Assembly (NCBI GenBank): GCA_031398975.1
Contig: JANNOI010000001.1
Coordinates: forward strand, 1 to 64,000
DNA: 64,000 nt
Direction: 5' to 3'
Origin: JAKFWI01 sp031398975
GTDB taxonomy: Bacteria; Pseudomonadota; Alphaproteobacteria; Caulobacterales; Aquidulcibacteraceae
Notes under the pieces: model-generated
What the model saw: the letters and a program-made list of their open reading frames with translations, nothing else
The model's database searches: none
Told to the model about the DNA's origin: nothing
Shown: positions 16,319-25,001 of the stretch, one piece after another
Position numbering within the stretch: position 1 is the stretch's first letter
How the letters are laid out: each line of letters starts with the position of its first letter
Position numbers and translations under genes: made by a program

Positions 16319-17265
16319 GGCCCGAGCGACAGCCAAAGCGGATGCAGCGCAAAGGCCCCCGCCGCGCCAAGCCCGATCCCCACATTGGCCTTGAACGCCG
16401 CCAGCGCCGCACGCGGGTCGGCGGGGTCAAGCCGCTCCAGGAGGGGGACGATGGCGAAAAACCCGAGCGCGGCCAGCGCCAGCACCGCAGGCCAGCCCGC
16501 GCCCGCAGCCAAGGCCGCAATGCCCCACAGCGCCAGCGCCGCGCCATAGAAGCCCCCCGTCCAGGCCCGCCACTCCCGCCCGAACAGCCGCGCGGTGGAG
16601 CGCACCCCGATCAGCGCGTCGTCCTCCACGTCTTGAAGGGCGTAGAGCGTGTCATAGGCGATCACCCAGGCCACGCAGCCGGCATAGAGCAAGACGATCT
16701 CGGCGGTGAGCGTGAAGTCGAGCGCGGCCCCCGCCACCAGCGCGCCCCACGAAAAGCACAAGCCCAGCCACGCCTGGGGCCACCAGGTGATGCGCTTCAT
16801 GAGCGGGTAAAGCGCCACCAGCGGGATGGCGGCCAGGCATGTGAGCCGCGCCGGTCCCGGCAGCAGCGCGAGCAAGGTGAGGCACAGGCCCGCCTGCGCC
16901 AATAGCCACGCCCAGGCCGCGCGCACGCTCACCTCCCCCGCCGGCAGCGGGCGCGCGCGGGTCCGCTCCACCTGCGCGTCGATCTTGCGGTCGAGGATGT
17001 CGTTATAGGTGCACCCCGCCCCGCGCGCCGCGATCGCGCCGAGCGCAAAGACGGCGAAATAGAGCGCATCCTCCGGCCAGAAGCCTTCCCGCGTGCGCGC
17101 CAGCGCCAGCCCCATCACGCACGGAACCAGCAGCAGCCGCCAGCCCACCGGGCGGTCGAGCCGCGCCAGGCGCACGAAGGGGCCGGCCCAGACGGGGCCC
17201 GTAAAGGCGCCCAGATCGGTCCGGCCGCGGGCGGGCGTTTCAAGTTCGCGCATCGGCGCCACCAT
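16303..17265 (-). CDS. ubiA: 4-hydroxybenzoate polyprenyltransferase
   Basis: About 320-aa integral membrane prenyltransferase with about eight hydrophobic segments. Both aspartate-rich motifs are present: NDILDRKIDAQVERTRARPL (first, about residues 88-107) and YALQDVEDDALIGVRSTA (second, about 208-225). UbiA joins a polyprenyl tail to 4-hydroxybenzoate in ubiquinone synthesis, just before the UbiD step encoded nearby. The start is uncertain: ATGs at 17265 and 17253 both fit. It is divergent from the ABC exporter gene at 17381 across 115 bp. Confidence 0.9.
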   Translation of the reverse strand: MVAPMRELETPARGRTDLGAFTGPVWAGPFVRLARLDRPVGWRLLLVPCVMGLALARTREGFWPEDALYFAVFALGAIAARGAGCTYNDILDRKIDAQVERTRARPLPAGEVSVRAAWAWLLAQAGLCLTLLALLPGPARLTCLAAIPLVALYPLMKRITWWPQAWLGLCFSWGALVAGAALDFTLTAEIVLLYAGCVAWVIAYDTLYALQDVEDDALIGVRSTARLFGREWRAWTGGFYGAALALWGIAALAAGAGWPAVLALAALGFFAIVPLLERLDPADPRAALAAFKANVGIGLGAAGAFALHPLWLSLGPWLPW

Positions 17266-17380
17266 CGGTGCGGCGGCCCCCGCACGCAAGCCGGGGTGGA
17301 CTTCCGGCCCCCGCGCCGGTAGAGCGCCGCACGCCCATTTTCAGCGGCAAGACCCGCGCGCGCGTTCAGGAACGCTGTGC

Positions 17381-19192
17381 ATGTCCTATGGTGATATCGA
17401 TCTCGACGAGGACAATCCGGACGCGCCCTCCAAGGCGAGCGTCGGGATGATCTTCGGCTATTTGTGGCGGCGCTGGCGCTCCCGCCCGCGGGAGCTTGCG
17501 GGTTTCGGGGTGTTTTTCGCGCTCTCGGTGGCGTGCGACCTCGCCTTGCCGTTCGCGTCGGGCAAGCTGGTGGAGGCGCTCACGATGGGCCCGGTCGCGG
17601 GGGCGGAGCCCGCCTGGGCGGCCTATGGCCTGTTCACCCTGATCGCCTTCGTGTTCTACGCGGCGCGCAATGTCGGGGTCCGGTTCTGGATCCCATTTGC
17701 GGGGGCCAATATGCGCGCGGTCGCGGCCGGGGGCTTCGCGGACGTTCAGCGTTTCTCCGCCGAATGGCACGCCGATAATTTCGCCGGCGCCACCGTGCGC
17801 CGCGTTGGGCGCGCGATGTGGGCCTATGACGCGATCTCGGACACGCTGGTCTGGTTCGTCCTTCCCGCGGCGGCGGTGCTGGTCGGGGTCACGGTGATGA
17901 CGTTCGTGCAATGGCCCCTGATCGGCGCGTTCACCGGGGCGGTGATCGTGGCCTTTTGCCTGGCGACCTGGGCGATGGCGCGCTTCTACCTCGCCCGGGC
18001 CACGCGCGCCTCCAACGCCGCAGACACCGCTATCGGCGCCGCGCTCGCCGATGCGATCGGCGCGAACGCCACCGTCAAGAGCTTCGGGGGCGAGGCGCGC
18101 GAGCAGGCCCGCTTCGACGCGGTGGCGCAGGATTGGCAGGTCAAGTCCAACGACACTTGGCGGCGCTACACCAATGCCTGGGTGGTGCAGAACCTGATCC
18201 TGTTTGCGCTGCAGGCGGGACTTGTCGGGCTCGTCGTGCTCGAATGGACGCGGGGGCGCGCGAGCCCCGGCGACGCGGCCTTCGCGATCACCGCCTTTTT
18301 CCTCGTGTCGGGCTATCTGCGCACACTCGGGGAGAACTTCCAGAACCTGCAGAAAGGCTTCGCCGAGATCGAGGACGTGGTGGCCTACGCCGCCCAGCCC
18401 GCCGAGATCACCGACGCGCCCGGCGCCCCCGACTTCGTTCCCGGGCCGGGCCGCATCCAGTTCGATCGCGTGACGTTCGCCTATCGCGGCGCCGCCGAGC
18501 CGCTCTACCGGGATTTCTCCCTGGAGATTGCGCCCGGGCGGACGGTGGCGCTGGTGGGGCCGACGGGCTCGGGCAAATCGACCTTTGTGAGGCTGGTGCA
18601 GCGGCTCTACGACGTGAGCGGCGGGGCGGTGCGCATCGACGGCCAGGACGTGCGCGCGGTGACCCAGGCGAGCCTGCGGCGGGCGATGGCGCTGGTGCCC
18701 CAGGACCCGGCGCTGTTCCACCGCTCGCTCGCGGAGAATATCGCCTATGCGCGCCCCGACGCCCCGCCCGAAGCGATCGAGGCCGCCGCCAAACGCGCCC
18801 GCGCCCACGATTTCATCGCCCGCCTGCCGCAGGGCTATGCGACGCTTGTGGGCGAGCGCGGGGTGAAGCTTTCGGGGGGTGAGCGCCAGCGCGTGGCGCT
18901 CGCCCGCGCCTTCCTCGCCGACGCCCCGATCCTGATCCTCGACGAGGCCACCTCCTCCCTCGACGCTGAGACCGAGCGGGAGGTGCAGGCCGCGATGCGC
19001 GCGCTGAAACAGGGCCGCACCACGCTGGTCATCGCCCACCGCCTCTCCACCATCCGCGAGGCCGACGTCATCCTCGTGTTCGAGCGCGGCCGTATCGTGG
19101 AGCAGGGCGTGCACCGCGACCTGGTGGCGCGCGGGGGGCTTTATGCGCGCCTGGAGGCGCTTTCGAACGGCACGCTGCTGCCGGCGGCTTAG
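17381..19192 (+). CDS. ABC exporter, fused permease and ATPase
   Basis: 603-aa half-transporter. The first 330 residues carry a six-helix exporter domain. The ATPase has Walker A GPTGSGKST, signature LSGGERQRVALARAFLADAP, Walker B LILDEATSSLD and HRLS switch. I begin at MSYGDIDLDEDNPD because the reading frame upstream overlaps ubiA in reverse and looks non-coding. The substrate is unknown; the group includes lipid and glucan exporters. Its stop codon TAG is supplied by the palindromic repeat at 19190. Confidence 0.88.
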   Translation: MSYGDIDLDEDNPDAPSKASVGMIFGYLWRRWRSRPRELAGFGVFFALSVACDLALPFASGKLVEALTMGPVAGAEPAWAAYGLFTLIAFVFYAARNVGVRFWIPFAGANMRAVAAGGFADVQRFSAEWHADNFAGATVRRVGRAMWAYDAISDTLVWFVLPAAAVLVGVTVMTFVQWPLIGAFTGAVIVAFCLATWAMARFYLARATRASNAADTAIGAALADAIGANATVKSFGGEAREQARFDAVAQDWQVKSNDTWRRYTNAWVVQNLILFALQAGLVGLVVLEWTRGRASPGDAAFAITAFFLVSGYLRTLGENFQNLQKGFAEIEDVVAYAAQPAEITDAPGAPDFVPGPGRIQFDRVTFAYRGAAEPLYRDFSLEIAPGRTVALVGPTGSGKSTFVRLVQRLYDVSGGAVRIDGQDVRAVTQASLRRAMALVPQDPALFHRSLAENIAYARPDAPPEAIEAAAKRARAHDFIARLPQGYATLVGERGVKLSGGERQRVALARAFLADAPILILDEATSSLDAETEREVQAAMRALKQGRTTLVIAHRLSTIREADVILVFERGRIVEQGVHRDLVARGGLYARLEALSNGTLLPAA

Positions 19193-19241
19193 ACCGTTTC
19201 CCGAAAAGTGTTACGCGGTTTTCGGACGAGAACCGCTCTAA
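19190..19241. repeat. Dispersed palindromic element, copy 2 (hybrid end)
   Basis: The first 42 bases are identical to copy 1 at 6943. The last part changes to AACCGCTCTA, the end of the separate hairpin at 7005-7054. The element lies exactly between two convergent genes and its symmetrical TTAGA / TCTAA ends provide the stop codons of both: TAG at 19190-19192 for the plus gene, TAG at 19238-19240 for the minus gene. Confidence 0.8.
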
Positions 19242-19843
19242 GCGGAGGCGGGGCCCTCGGGCGCCTTGAGCTTGCCCTCGATCTCGGCGCGCAGGTGGGT
19301 TTCGGCCGCGCGCTGGCGCGCTGGCAGGACAAGCGCGTCGAGGATCGCGCCGAGCGCCCAGAGCAGCGGCCACGCAAACACCGCGATCACGAACGCCCAG
19401 CCCGGCCCGCGCAGCGGCAGGTCCCCCAGCGCGGCCGCGGCCCAATAGAGAAGCCCCACGAGGCCCGCGAAGCCGATCGCCCGCCAGCGCGCGGGGATCC
19501 AGGCCTGCGCACACGCCCGCGCAAAGGCGCCCGCGATCTCCTCCCGCTCCCCGGTGGAATGGTTGATCAGCGCGATCGCGCCCAAGCGCGCCGGCCCCGG
19601 CGGCTTGGCGCGCACGACCGTGACCGAATGGCCCTCGCGGACGCCCACGCTGCTGTTCACGAACTCGAAATCGCGCTCCTTGCCCTCCGGGGGCCGCACG
19701 AAAACGCGCATGCGGTTGACCACCTGGCGCGAGGCGAGCAGCCCCTCCGCGCGCCCCGCGCGCGCCGCCTCCACGGGGGTTTCGGAGGTCAGGTGCACCT
19801 TCACCGCCTCGCCGGTGACGCATTCCAGTTTCGCCAGACGCAT
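19238..19843 (-). CDS. Membrane protein of unknown function
   Basis: 201-aa protein. The N-terminal 105 residues are soluble and beta-rich (MRLAKLECVTGEAVKVHLTS; VVNRMRVFVRPPEGKERDFEF; GVREGHSVTVVRA). Two hydrophobic segments follow (about 120-138 and 147-168), then a charged C-terminal helix. The arrangement resembles uncharacterised proteins with a small beta domain exposed before a membrane hairpin. No enzyme motif is seen. Its stop codon lies in the palindromic repeat. It is divergent from rsmE across 86 bp. Confidence 0.6.
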   Translation of the reverse strand: MRLAKLECVTGEAVKVHLTSETPVEAARAGRAEGLLASRQVVNRMRVFVRPPEGKERDFEFVNSSVGVREGHSVTVVRAKPPGPARLGAIALINHSTGEREEIAGAFARACAQAWIPARWRAIGFAGLVGLLYWAAAALGDLPLRGPGWAFVIAVFAWPLLWALGAILDALVLPARQRAAETHLRAEIEGKLKAPEGPASA

Positions 19844-19929
19844 AAGCGGCCGCCCCCACGGAAGTCCGGCGCGGAAGAGGCCCCGGCGGGCGGGCTTGCG
19901 TCAAGGGCGGGCAGGAGGGATCAAGAGCG

Positions 19930-20673
19930 ATGCCGGACCCGCGTCTGTTCCTCGAGATCGATCTCGCGCCCGGCGGGCGCGCGCTGCTGGAGGAGGGGCC
20001 GTCCCGCTATCTCCGCACCGTGCTCCGCCTGGAGGCGGGCGCGGGCGTGCGGGTTTTTAACGGCCGGGACGGGGAATGCGCCGCCACGCTCGAAACCGAG
20101 GGCCGGCGCGGGGCCGCCTTGCGGATCGGGCCGCTTTTGCGCCCGTTCGCGCCCGCGCCCGATCTTACGCTGCTGTTTGCGCCTCTGAAGCGCCAGACCA
20201 CCGATTGGCTGGTGGAGAAGGCCACGGAGCTGGGCGCGCGCACCCTCCAGCCGGTGCTGACGCGACGCACCAACGCCGAAACCGTGCGCCTGGAGCGTCT
20301 CACCGCCATCGTCCGCGAAGCCGCCGAGCAGACCGAGCGCCTCGACCTGCCGGACGTCCGTGCGCCGCTGCCGCTGGCCAAGGCGCTGGAGGAATGGCCG
20401 CCGGGGCGGGCGCTTTTTTACGCCGATGAGGAGGAGGCGGCGAACAGCGCGCCGGCGCTCAAGGCGATGCAGGCCGAACGCGCCGGCGCCGTTGCGTTGC
20501 TGGTCGGGCCCGAGGGGGGCTTTGATCCGGAGGAGCGCCGCTGGCTGCGGGGGGTCGGTTTTGTACGCCCGATTTCGCTCGGCCCGCGTATCCTGCGGGC
20601 CGAGACGGCGGCGCTGGCGGGCCTCACCCTCGTCCAGGCCGCCTGGGGCGATTGGCGGACGCCGGACGCCTAA
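19930..20673 (+). CDS. rsmE: 16S rRNA (uracil-1498-N3)-methyltransferase RsmE
   Basis: 247-aa SPOUT-class methyltransferase. The N-terminal PUA-like part has RYLRTVLRLEAG and VFNGRDGE. The C-terminal trefoil knot carries VGPEGGFDPEE (about residues 196-206) and the hallmark LGPRILRAETAAL (about 221-233), which bind SAM. It methylates U1498 of 16S rRNA in the assembled small subunit. In alphaproteobacteria it often neighbours ubiA and gshA; here gshA is 4 kb downstream and ubiA 2.6 kb upstream. Confidence 0.93.
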   Translation: MPDPRLFLEIDLAPGGRALLEEGPSRYLRTVLRLEAGAGVRVFNGRDGECAATLETEGRRGAALRIGPLLRPFAPAPDLTLLFAPLKRQTTDWLVEKATELGARTLQPVLTRRTNAETVRLERLTAIVREAAEQTERLDLPDVRAPLPLAKALEEWPPGRALFYADEEEAANSAPALKAMQAERAGAVALLVGPEGGFDPEERRWLRGVGFVRPISLGPRILRAETAALAGLTLVQAAWGDWRTPDA

Positions 20674-20676
20674 GCC

Positions 20677-21003
20677 TCAATTGGAGGCGAGGACGTAGCG
20701 CGCTTCGGCGCTCAAGGACGCGTGATAGGCTTTCAGCTCTTGCGAGGGATTGCCCTTGATCGCGTTGTCGGTGGTGTCGCGCACACACACGCGCAGGTCG
20801 CGCCCGGTCACGCCCTCTTTCTTGCACACCGCCTCGGCGGTCTTGAGCACGGCCTGGTGCAGCTTCGCCACTGTCGAGACGTCGCCCAGATTGACGCCCT
20901 TCAGCGAGATCGTCTCGTCTGCGAAGGCCGCAGAGACCACGACGGGAGAGGCCAGGACGGGCGCGGCGAGCGCCAGAGACAAGGCGATGAAGGCGGAGCG
21001 CAT
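20677..21003 (-). CDS. UrcA-family exported protein
   Basis: 108-aa protein with a signal peptide (MRSAFIALSLALAAPVLASPVVVSAAFA, cleavage near residue 28). The mature part matches the UrcA pattern: VNLGDVSTVAKLHQAVLKTAEAVCKKEG, a second Cys in LRVCVRDTTDNAI, so one disulfide is likely. UrcA proteins are common in sphingomonads and Caulobacterales; their role is unknown. The gene converges on rsmE with only 3 bp between stops. A long inverted repeat lies in its leader (21011-21064). Confidence 0.75.
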   Translation of the reverse strand: MRSAFIALSLALAAPVLASPVVVSAAFADETISLKGVNLGDVSTVAKLHQAVLKTAEAVCKKEGVTGRDLRVCVRDTTDNAIKGNPSQELKAYHASLSAEARYVLASN

Positions 21004-21010
21004 TGTTTGG

Positions 21011-21064
21011 GTCCTTAAGGTTAGGTGTTGTTATGCAAGCCAATGCAAGCGCCACCTTAAGGAC
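21011..21064. repeat. 11-bp inverted repeat upstream of the UrcA gene
   Basis: GTCCTTAAGGT at 21011-21021 is repeated inverted and without mismatch as ACCTTAAGGAC at 21054-21064. Each arm also contains the self-palindrome CCTTAAGG. The 32-bp spacer holds a direct repeat TGCAAGC-CAA-TGCAAGC. Position just upstream of the UrcA start suggests a binding site or leader hairpin. Confidence 0.6.
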
Positions 21065-21090
21065 GAGGGCTTAAAATAGAGTTGCCTTCA

Positions 21091-21159
21091 AAGCTTTACC
21101 GGCCGGTTCTACCGGCCGTTCCTATTGGCCAAGCTTTATCGGCCAAGCTTTATCGGCTT
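21091..21159. repeat. Five degenerate 13-15-bp direct repeats (iteron-like)
   Basis: Successive units read AAGCTTTACCGGCC, GGTTCTACCGGCC, GTTCCTATTGGCC, AAGCTTTATCGGCC and AAGCTTTATCGGCTT, head to tail without spacers. The last unit runs into the 3' end of the virD4-like gene and supplies its TAA stop (minus strand). The array could be a protein-binding iteron set or simple slippage. Confidence 0.65.
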
Positions 21160-22532
21160 GGGCCTTTCGGGGCCGGGCGGGGGGCGGGAGCCTCCGGCTC
21201 GGGCTCGAACATCGGATTGGCGTCCCACAGGCCCTTGAACGCCGCGTCCTGCAGATAGTCGGGCAGGCGGCAGGACACCGCCTTTTTCGCCGAGATCGCT
21301 ACGATCTGGCGGTCTTGAGGCATGGCGCGCAGGGTGTCGGGGTCGATGTCGCCGATCAGGTCCGCGCTCTCGCGCGCCATCAGATGGTTGGCCACCCCAA
21401 ACAGCTGGAACACCCCGGCATTGTTGAAGATCGTGCGCCAATCCTTCGGGTAGAGCCGCTGCAATTGCGAGAGGTCCTGGAAGAAGGGCCACACCTGCAG
21501 GCCGTAGCCGCGCAGCAGCGTCATCGCCTGGCGCAGGGGGCCGAACTCCCCCAATTGCGCGCACTCGTCCAGCAGGAAGAGGGTCGAGCGCTTGGGCCGG
21601 CGCTTGCGGCCCATCACGGTCAGCATCAGGGCCCCCACCCAGAGCCGCAGCAGCGCGCCATGGCTCTCGAGCTTGTCGGGTGGGATGACGATATAGATCG
21701 TAATGGGCGCGCCGTCGCGCAGGGCGTCGAGATCGATGGTGGAGCGGGTGATCGAGCGCAGCGCCGAATCGGAATTCACCACCTTCAGATAGGATTGGGT
21801 GGTGGAGAGGATGCCCGAGCGGGTCTGTTCGGTGATCGGCAGGAAGCTCGAAATGTTCTGCTTGGAGAGGCGGTTCAGCCCGTCATGGTTTTCGATGAGG
21901 CCGGCCAGATTGTAGACCGCGTCGTCGCTCATCAGTATTTCGCGCACCTTGCCGAAATGCCGCTCGGCCGGGCCGCCCGTTTCGGCCACCGCCGCGATCA
22001 CGCCGGACATGAGCGAACGGCCCCAATTGTCCCAGAAGGGCTCTTTGTGGAAGCCGACGTCGCCGGCCAGCAGGCTCGCGAGCATCTCGCTGTCGGCGTC
22101 GAGCAGCGCGCCCGGGCGGTCGAACAGGTCGAACGGGTTTAAGCTGTCGGTGCGCCGGCCCACCGCGCCGAACGGGTCGAGCAGCAGCACGTCCTGGCCC
22201 ATCTCGCGCCGCCGGCGGTGGGTGACGTGCCAGGTCTCGCCCTTGGGATCGATCACGATCACCGAGCCTTCGAAGCGCAGCAGATTGGGGATGATGACGC
22301 CGCGCCCCTTGCCGGCGCCGGTGGGGGCGATGGTCAGGAGGTGGCGGTCCTCGCCGTAAAGCAGCGGCTCCTCGGCGGAAAACGGCGCCGGCTGCCCCGC
22401 CTCGGGAGAGGAAAAGCCGATCGGCGCGCGCGCGTTCTCGCCCCGCCATCCCAGCAGCAATTCGAGGCCCTGCGGGCTTGGGCCGTCCCCCGGCGAAGCG
22501 GGCTTGGCGGTCGTGCGTTTCTTGCGCGGCAT
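21150..22532 (-). CDS. VirD4/TraG-family coupling ATPase, soluble and orphan
   Basis: About 460-aa ATPase of the type IV secretion coupling-protein family. Walker A is IAPTGAGKGRGVIIPN (about residues 67-82), followed by VIVIDPKGETW. Walker B is TLFLLDECAQLG (about 315-326). ITEQTRSGILST and LRGYGLQVWPFFQDLSQL are family signatures. VirD4 proteins normally begin with two membrane helices; this one starts with a basic MPRKKRTTAK tail and has none, so it would be cytosolic. There is no relaxase and no virB gene in the window. I start at the ATG at 22532. Iteron-like repeats touch its 3' end. Confidence 0.82.
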   Translation of the reverse strand: MPRKKRTTAKPASPGDGPSPQGLELLLGWRGENARAPIGFSSPEAGQPAPFSAEEPLLYGEDRHLLTIAPTGAGKGRGVIIPNLLRFEGSVIVIDPKGETWHVTHRRRREMGQDVLLLDPFGAVGRRTDSLNPFDLFDRPGALLDADSEMLASLLAGDVGFHKEPFWDNWGRSLMSGVIAAVAETGGPAERHFGKVREILMSDDAVYNLAGLIENHDGLNRLSKQNISSFLPITEQTRSGILSTTQSYLKVVNSDSALRSITRSTIDLDALRDGAPITIYIVIPPDKLESHGALLRLWVGALMLTVMGRKRRPKRSTLFLLDECAQLGEFGPLRQAMTLLRGYGLQVWPFFQDLSQLQRLYPKDWRTIFNNAGVFQLFGVANHLMARESADLIGDIDPDTLRAMPQDRQIVAISAKKAVSCRLPDYLQDAAFKGLWDANPMFEPEPEAPAPRPAPKGPSR

Positions 22533-22655
22533 AGGCGGCGTCTCCGTCACGACGCCCGGCGGGGCGCGCACGTTGAATGCTAGGCGGAGAATGCGGCGGC
22601 CGGGCGGCGGGCGCCAGGGGGCCCTCGCAGCCGCGCGCCCCCGCGCGGGACTTGC

Positions 22656-24410
22656 CTATTTTACGCCCGCCATGGCGCGCTTCAGCAGGGGCGAAACGAC
22701 CAGCAGCACCAGCCCCAGCGCCACCCCGGCCACCCCGATCTCGAAGAAGGTGCGGGCGTACACGTCAAGCTGGCGCTGGGCGTCCACCACCACCCCGCCC
22801 ACCGTCTCGGTGGCGGTGCGTTGCGCGATGAGGCCCGCGAGCGTGTGCGCCAGCGCGCTCGCCAGGAACCAAACGCCCATCATCAGCCCGACCACCCGCG
22901 CCACGCTGAGCTTGGTGACCATGGAGAGCCCAACGGGCGAGAGGCAGATCTCCCCCATCGTGTGCAGGAGATAGGCGAGGAACAGCCAGATCAGCCCGAG
23001 CTGGGCTTGCCCGTCCGCGAAATAGCGCGCCCCGAACACCAGCACCAGGAACCCCGCCCCCACCTGCATCAGCGCCAGGGCGAACTTCACCGCCGTATTG
23101 GGCTCCAGGTTGCGGGCCGAGAGCCAGGTCCAGGCCCAGGCGAAGACGGGCCCCAAGAGAACGATCAGCAGCGGGTTGAAGAGCTGCACCTGGGCTGCGT
23201 TCAGCGAAAGGTCCCCCGCGATCGTCCGATCGGTGTTGCGTTCCGCGAACAGGGTGAGCGAAGAGCCCGCCTGCTCGAACAGCGTCCAGAACAGCACCGA
23301 GAACACGATCAGCGTCAGCGCCACGATCATGCGGGAGCGCTCGGCGCCGCGCAGCGTCAGCGCGGAATAGGCGAACATGGCGGCCAGGATCGCCGGCGCG
23401 CCCCAGGTCAGGGCGGTGACGACGATCTCGTCCCGCTGGACCAATTGCCAGATCGGGAACAAGAGCAGCAGCGCGCCCAGATAGATCGCGAACTCAAGGT
23501 TCACAGGCCCCAACAGCGGACGCTTCAGCTTTTCCGGCGCCGGGGGATCGGCGCGGCCCTCGAGCCAGGGCTGGCCGATCCAGAACACGAGGAGGCCCAA
23601 GAGCATGCCGATGCCTGCGAGCCCGAACCCGTACTTCCAGCCATAGGAAATGCCCAGCCAGCCGCAGAAGAACGTGGCCGTCAGCGCGCCTAGATTGATG
23701 CCCATATAAAAGAGCGTAAAGCCGCCGTCCCGGCGGGGGTCGTTCTGGTCATAGAGGGCGCCGACGATGGTGGAGATGTTGGGCTTCAACAGCCCCACGC
23801 CGACGATGATCAGCGACAGCGACAGGAACAGGATCTGCACGAAGGGCGCCTGCTGGACGGTGTCCACGCGGTAGCTCCCGGCCGGGATTGGGGCGGGCGC
23901 GGGCGCGCCGTTCAGGCCCGGCTCGAACGCTATGCCCTCTGCGCTGAAGGCGGCCTTGTGCCGGTCCCCGCCGATCTCGGCATAGAGCGTGCGGGCGTCG
24001 CCGCGGCCTTCGGCGACGATGGCGAATTGCTGGGCCCCGGCGATCACCGTCTGGCGCGATCCCTCACCCTCGAAGGCCATGCCGAAATGGCCGAGCACCA
24101 GCAGGATCGCCCCGATCGTCACCGCCTTGCGCGAGCCGAGATACCGATCCGCCAGATAGCCCCCAAGCACCGGCATCAGATAAACAAGCGAAGCGTAGGC
24201 CGCATAAAGCCCCTGGGCCTTCGCGTCCCCGAACAGAAAATGCTGCGTCAGGTACAGGACCAGCAGCGAGCGCATGCCGTAAAAGGAAAAGCGCTCCCAC
24301 ATCTCGGTCAGGAAGCAAACCATGAGGCCGCGGGGATGGCCCAGAAACTCTTTCGACTGGCTGCCGGTCTCAGCAAGACCGGTGGGACTGTCCGCAGCGC
24401 TCACCCGCAT
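22656..24410 (-). CDS. POT-family proton-coupled peptide transporter
   Basis: 584-aa MFS protein of the PTR2/POT family (DtpA/DtpT type) importing di- and tripeptides with protons. The helix-1 motif EMWERFSFYGM (ExxERFxYYG) and the PTR2 signature FTLFYMGINLGAL (about residues 225-237) are intact. An unusual soluble insertion between early helices (about residues 118-175, AEGRGDARTLYAEIGGD onwards) is found in some alphaproteobacterial members. About 14 hydrophobic segments are visible. It is 124 bp from the virD4-like gene start and probably independent of it. Confidence 0.88.
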   Translation of the reverse strand: MRVSAADSPTGLAETGSQSKEFLGHPRGLMVCFLTEMWERFSFYGMRSLLVLYLTQHFLFGDAKAQGLYAAYASLVYLMPVLGGYLADRYLGSRKAVTIGAILLVLGHFGMAFEGEGSRQTVIAGAQQFAIVAEGRGDARTLYAEIGGDRHKAAFSAEGIAFEPGLNGAPAPAPIPAGSYRVDTVQQAPFVQILFLSLSLIIVGVGLLKPNISTIVGALYDQNDPRRDGGFTLFYMGINLGALTATFFCGWLGISYGWKYGFGLAGIGMLLGLLVFWIGQPWLEGRADPPAPEKLKRPLLGPVNLEFAIYLGALLLLFPIWQLVQRDEIVVTALTWGAPAILAAMFAYSALTLRGAERSRMIVALTLIVFSVLFWTLFEQAGSSLTLFAERNTDRTIAGDLSLNAAQVQLFNPLLIVLLGPVFAWAWTWLSARNLEPNTAVKFALALMQVGAGFLVLVFGARYFADGQAQLGLIWLFLAYLLHTMGEICLSPVGLSMVTKLSVARVVGLMMGVWFLASALAHTLAGLIAQRTATETVGGVVVDAQRQLDVYARTFFEIGVAGVALGLVLLVVSPLLKRAMAGVK

Positions 24411-24479
24411 TCCCCGCTTTCACGATCACCGGGACGCGGCCGCGTCCCCGCCGCGGAGCCAAGCACAGGTTTTCCCCGC

Positions 24480-25001
24480 TCAGCAAGCGGCCTCGCGCTG
24501 GGCGGGCGTGATGGCCCACCAGAAGGCGGTCCCGGCCGATCCATCGAGCTCGAAGCCCAGGCGCCGCAGCACGCGCACAGAGGCGGCGTTGGCCCGGTGG
24601 CAGCCGGCGATCACGCGCGCTGCGCCGCCTTCGGTAAAGAGCCAGTCGAGCACCGCCCCGGCGGCTTCCGTCGCATAGCCGCGCTGGCGGAATTCGGCCG
24701 CGACCCCGTAGCCGAGCTCGACGGTCTGCGCGAAACGGGGCGTGGGCTCGAAACGCACGTCCCCGATCACGCGGGCGGCCTCGAGGGACACGATCAGCGC
24801 ATGGGTGGGGGCGGGCGGGGGGCCCCAGGCGGCGCGCGGGCCCGCAAGCGCGGCCACGCGCGCCGGGGCCCAGGCGCCGAGATCGGCCTGCACGCGCGCC
24901 GCAAGCGCTGCGTCCCCGCGCGCGGCCGCATCCGCCAGCGCCGGCGTCACCGGCTCCAGCCGCAGGCGCTCGGTGTAGAGGGGTGCGAGCAGCGGCCTCA
25001 A
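24480..25001 (-). CDS. GNAT-family N-acetyltransferase (RimJ-like)
   Basis: About 173-aa acetyltransferase. It opens LYTERLRLEPVTPALAD, the standard RimJ/RimL-type start. The acetyl-CoA loop is GYGVAAEFRQRGYATEAAGAVLDW (about residues 97-120). NAASVRVLRRLGFELDG ends the fold. No ATG fits: I use TTG at 25001, which overlaps the gshA stop as TTGA and places the N-terminus where the family begins; a GTG at 25043 is the alternative. The substrate is unknown. Confidence 0.78.
   Translation of the reverse strand: MRPLLAPLYTERLRLEPVTPALADAAARGDAALAARVQADLGAWAPARVAALAGPRAAWGPPPAPTHALIVSLEAARVIGDVRFEPTPRFAQTVELGYGVAAEFRQRGYATEAAGAVLDWLFTEGGAARVIAGCHRANAASVRVLRRLGFELDGSAGTAFWWAITPAQREAAC

Noticed and set aside
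20677..21003. UrcA gene as part of the iteron/VirD4 unit
   Set aside because: It is transcribed from its own leader in the same direction but belongs to a common chromosomal exported family with no link to conjugation.
21150..22532. An integrative conjugative element
   Set aside because: No integrase, relaxase, virB genes, attachment sites or base-composition change accompany the VirD4-like gene.
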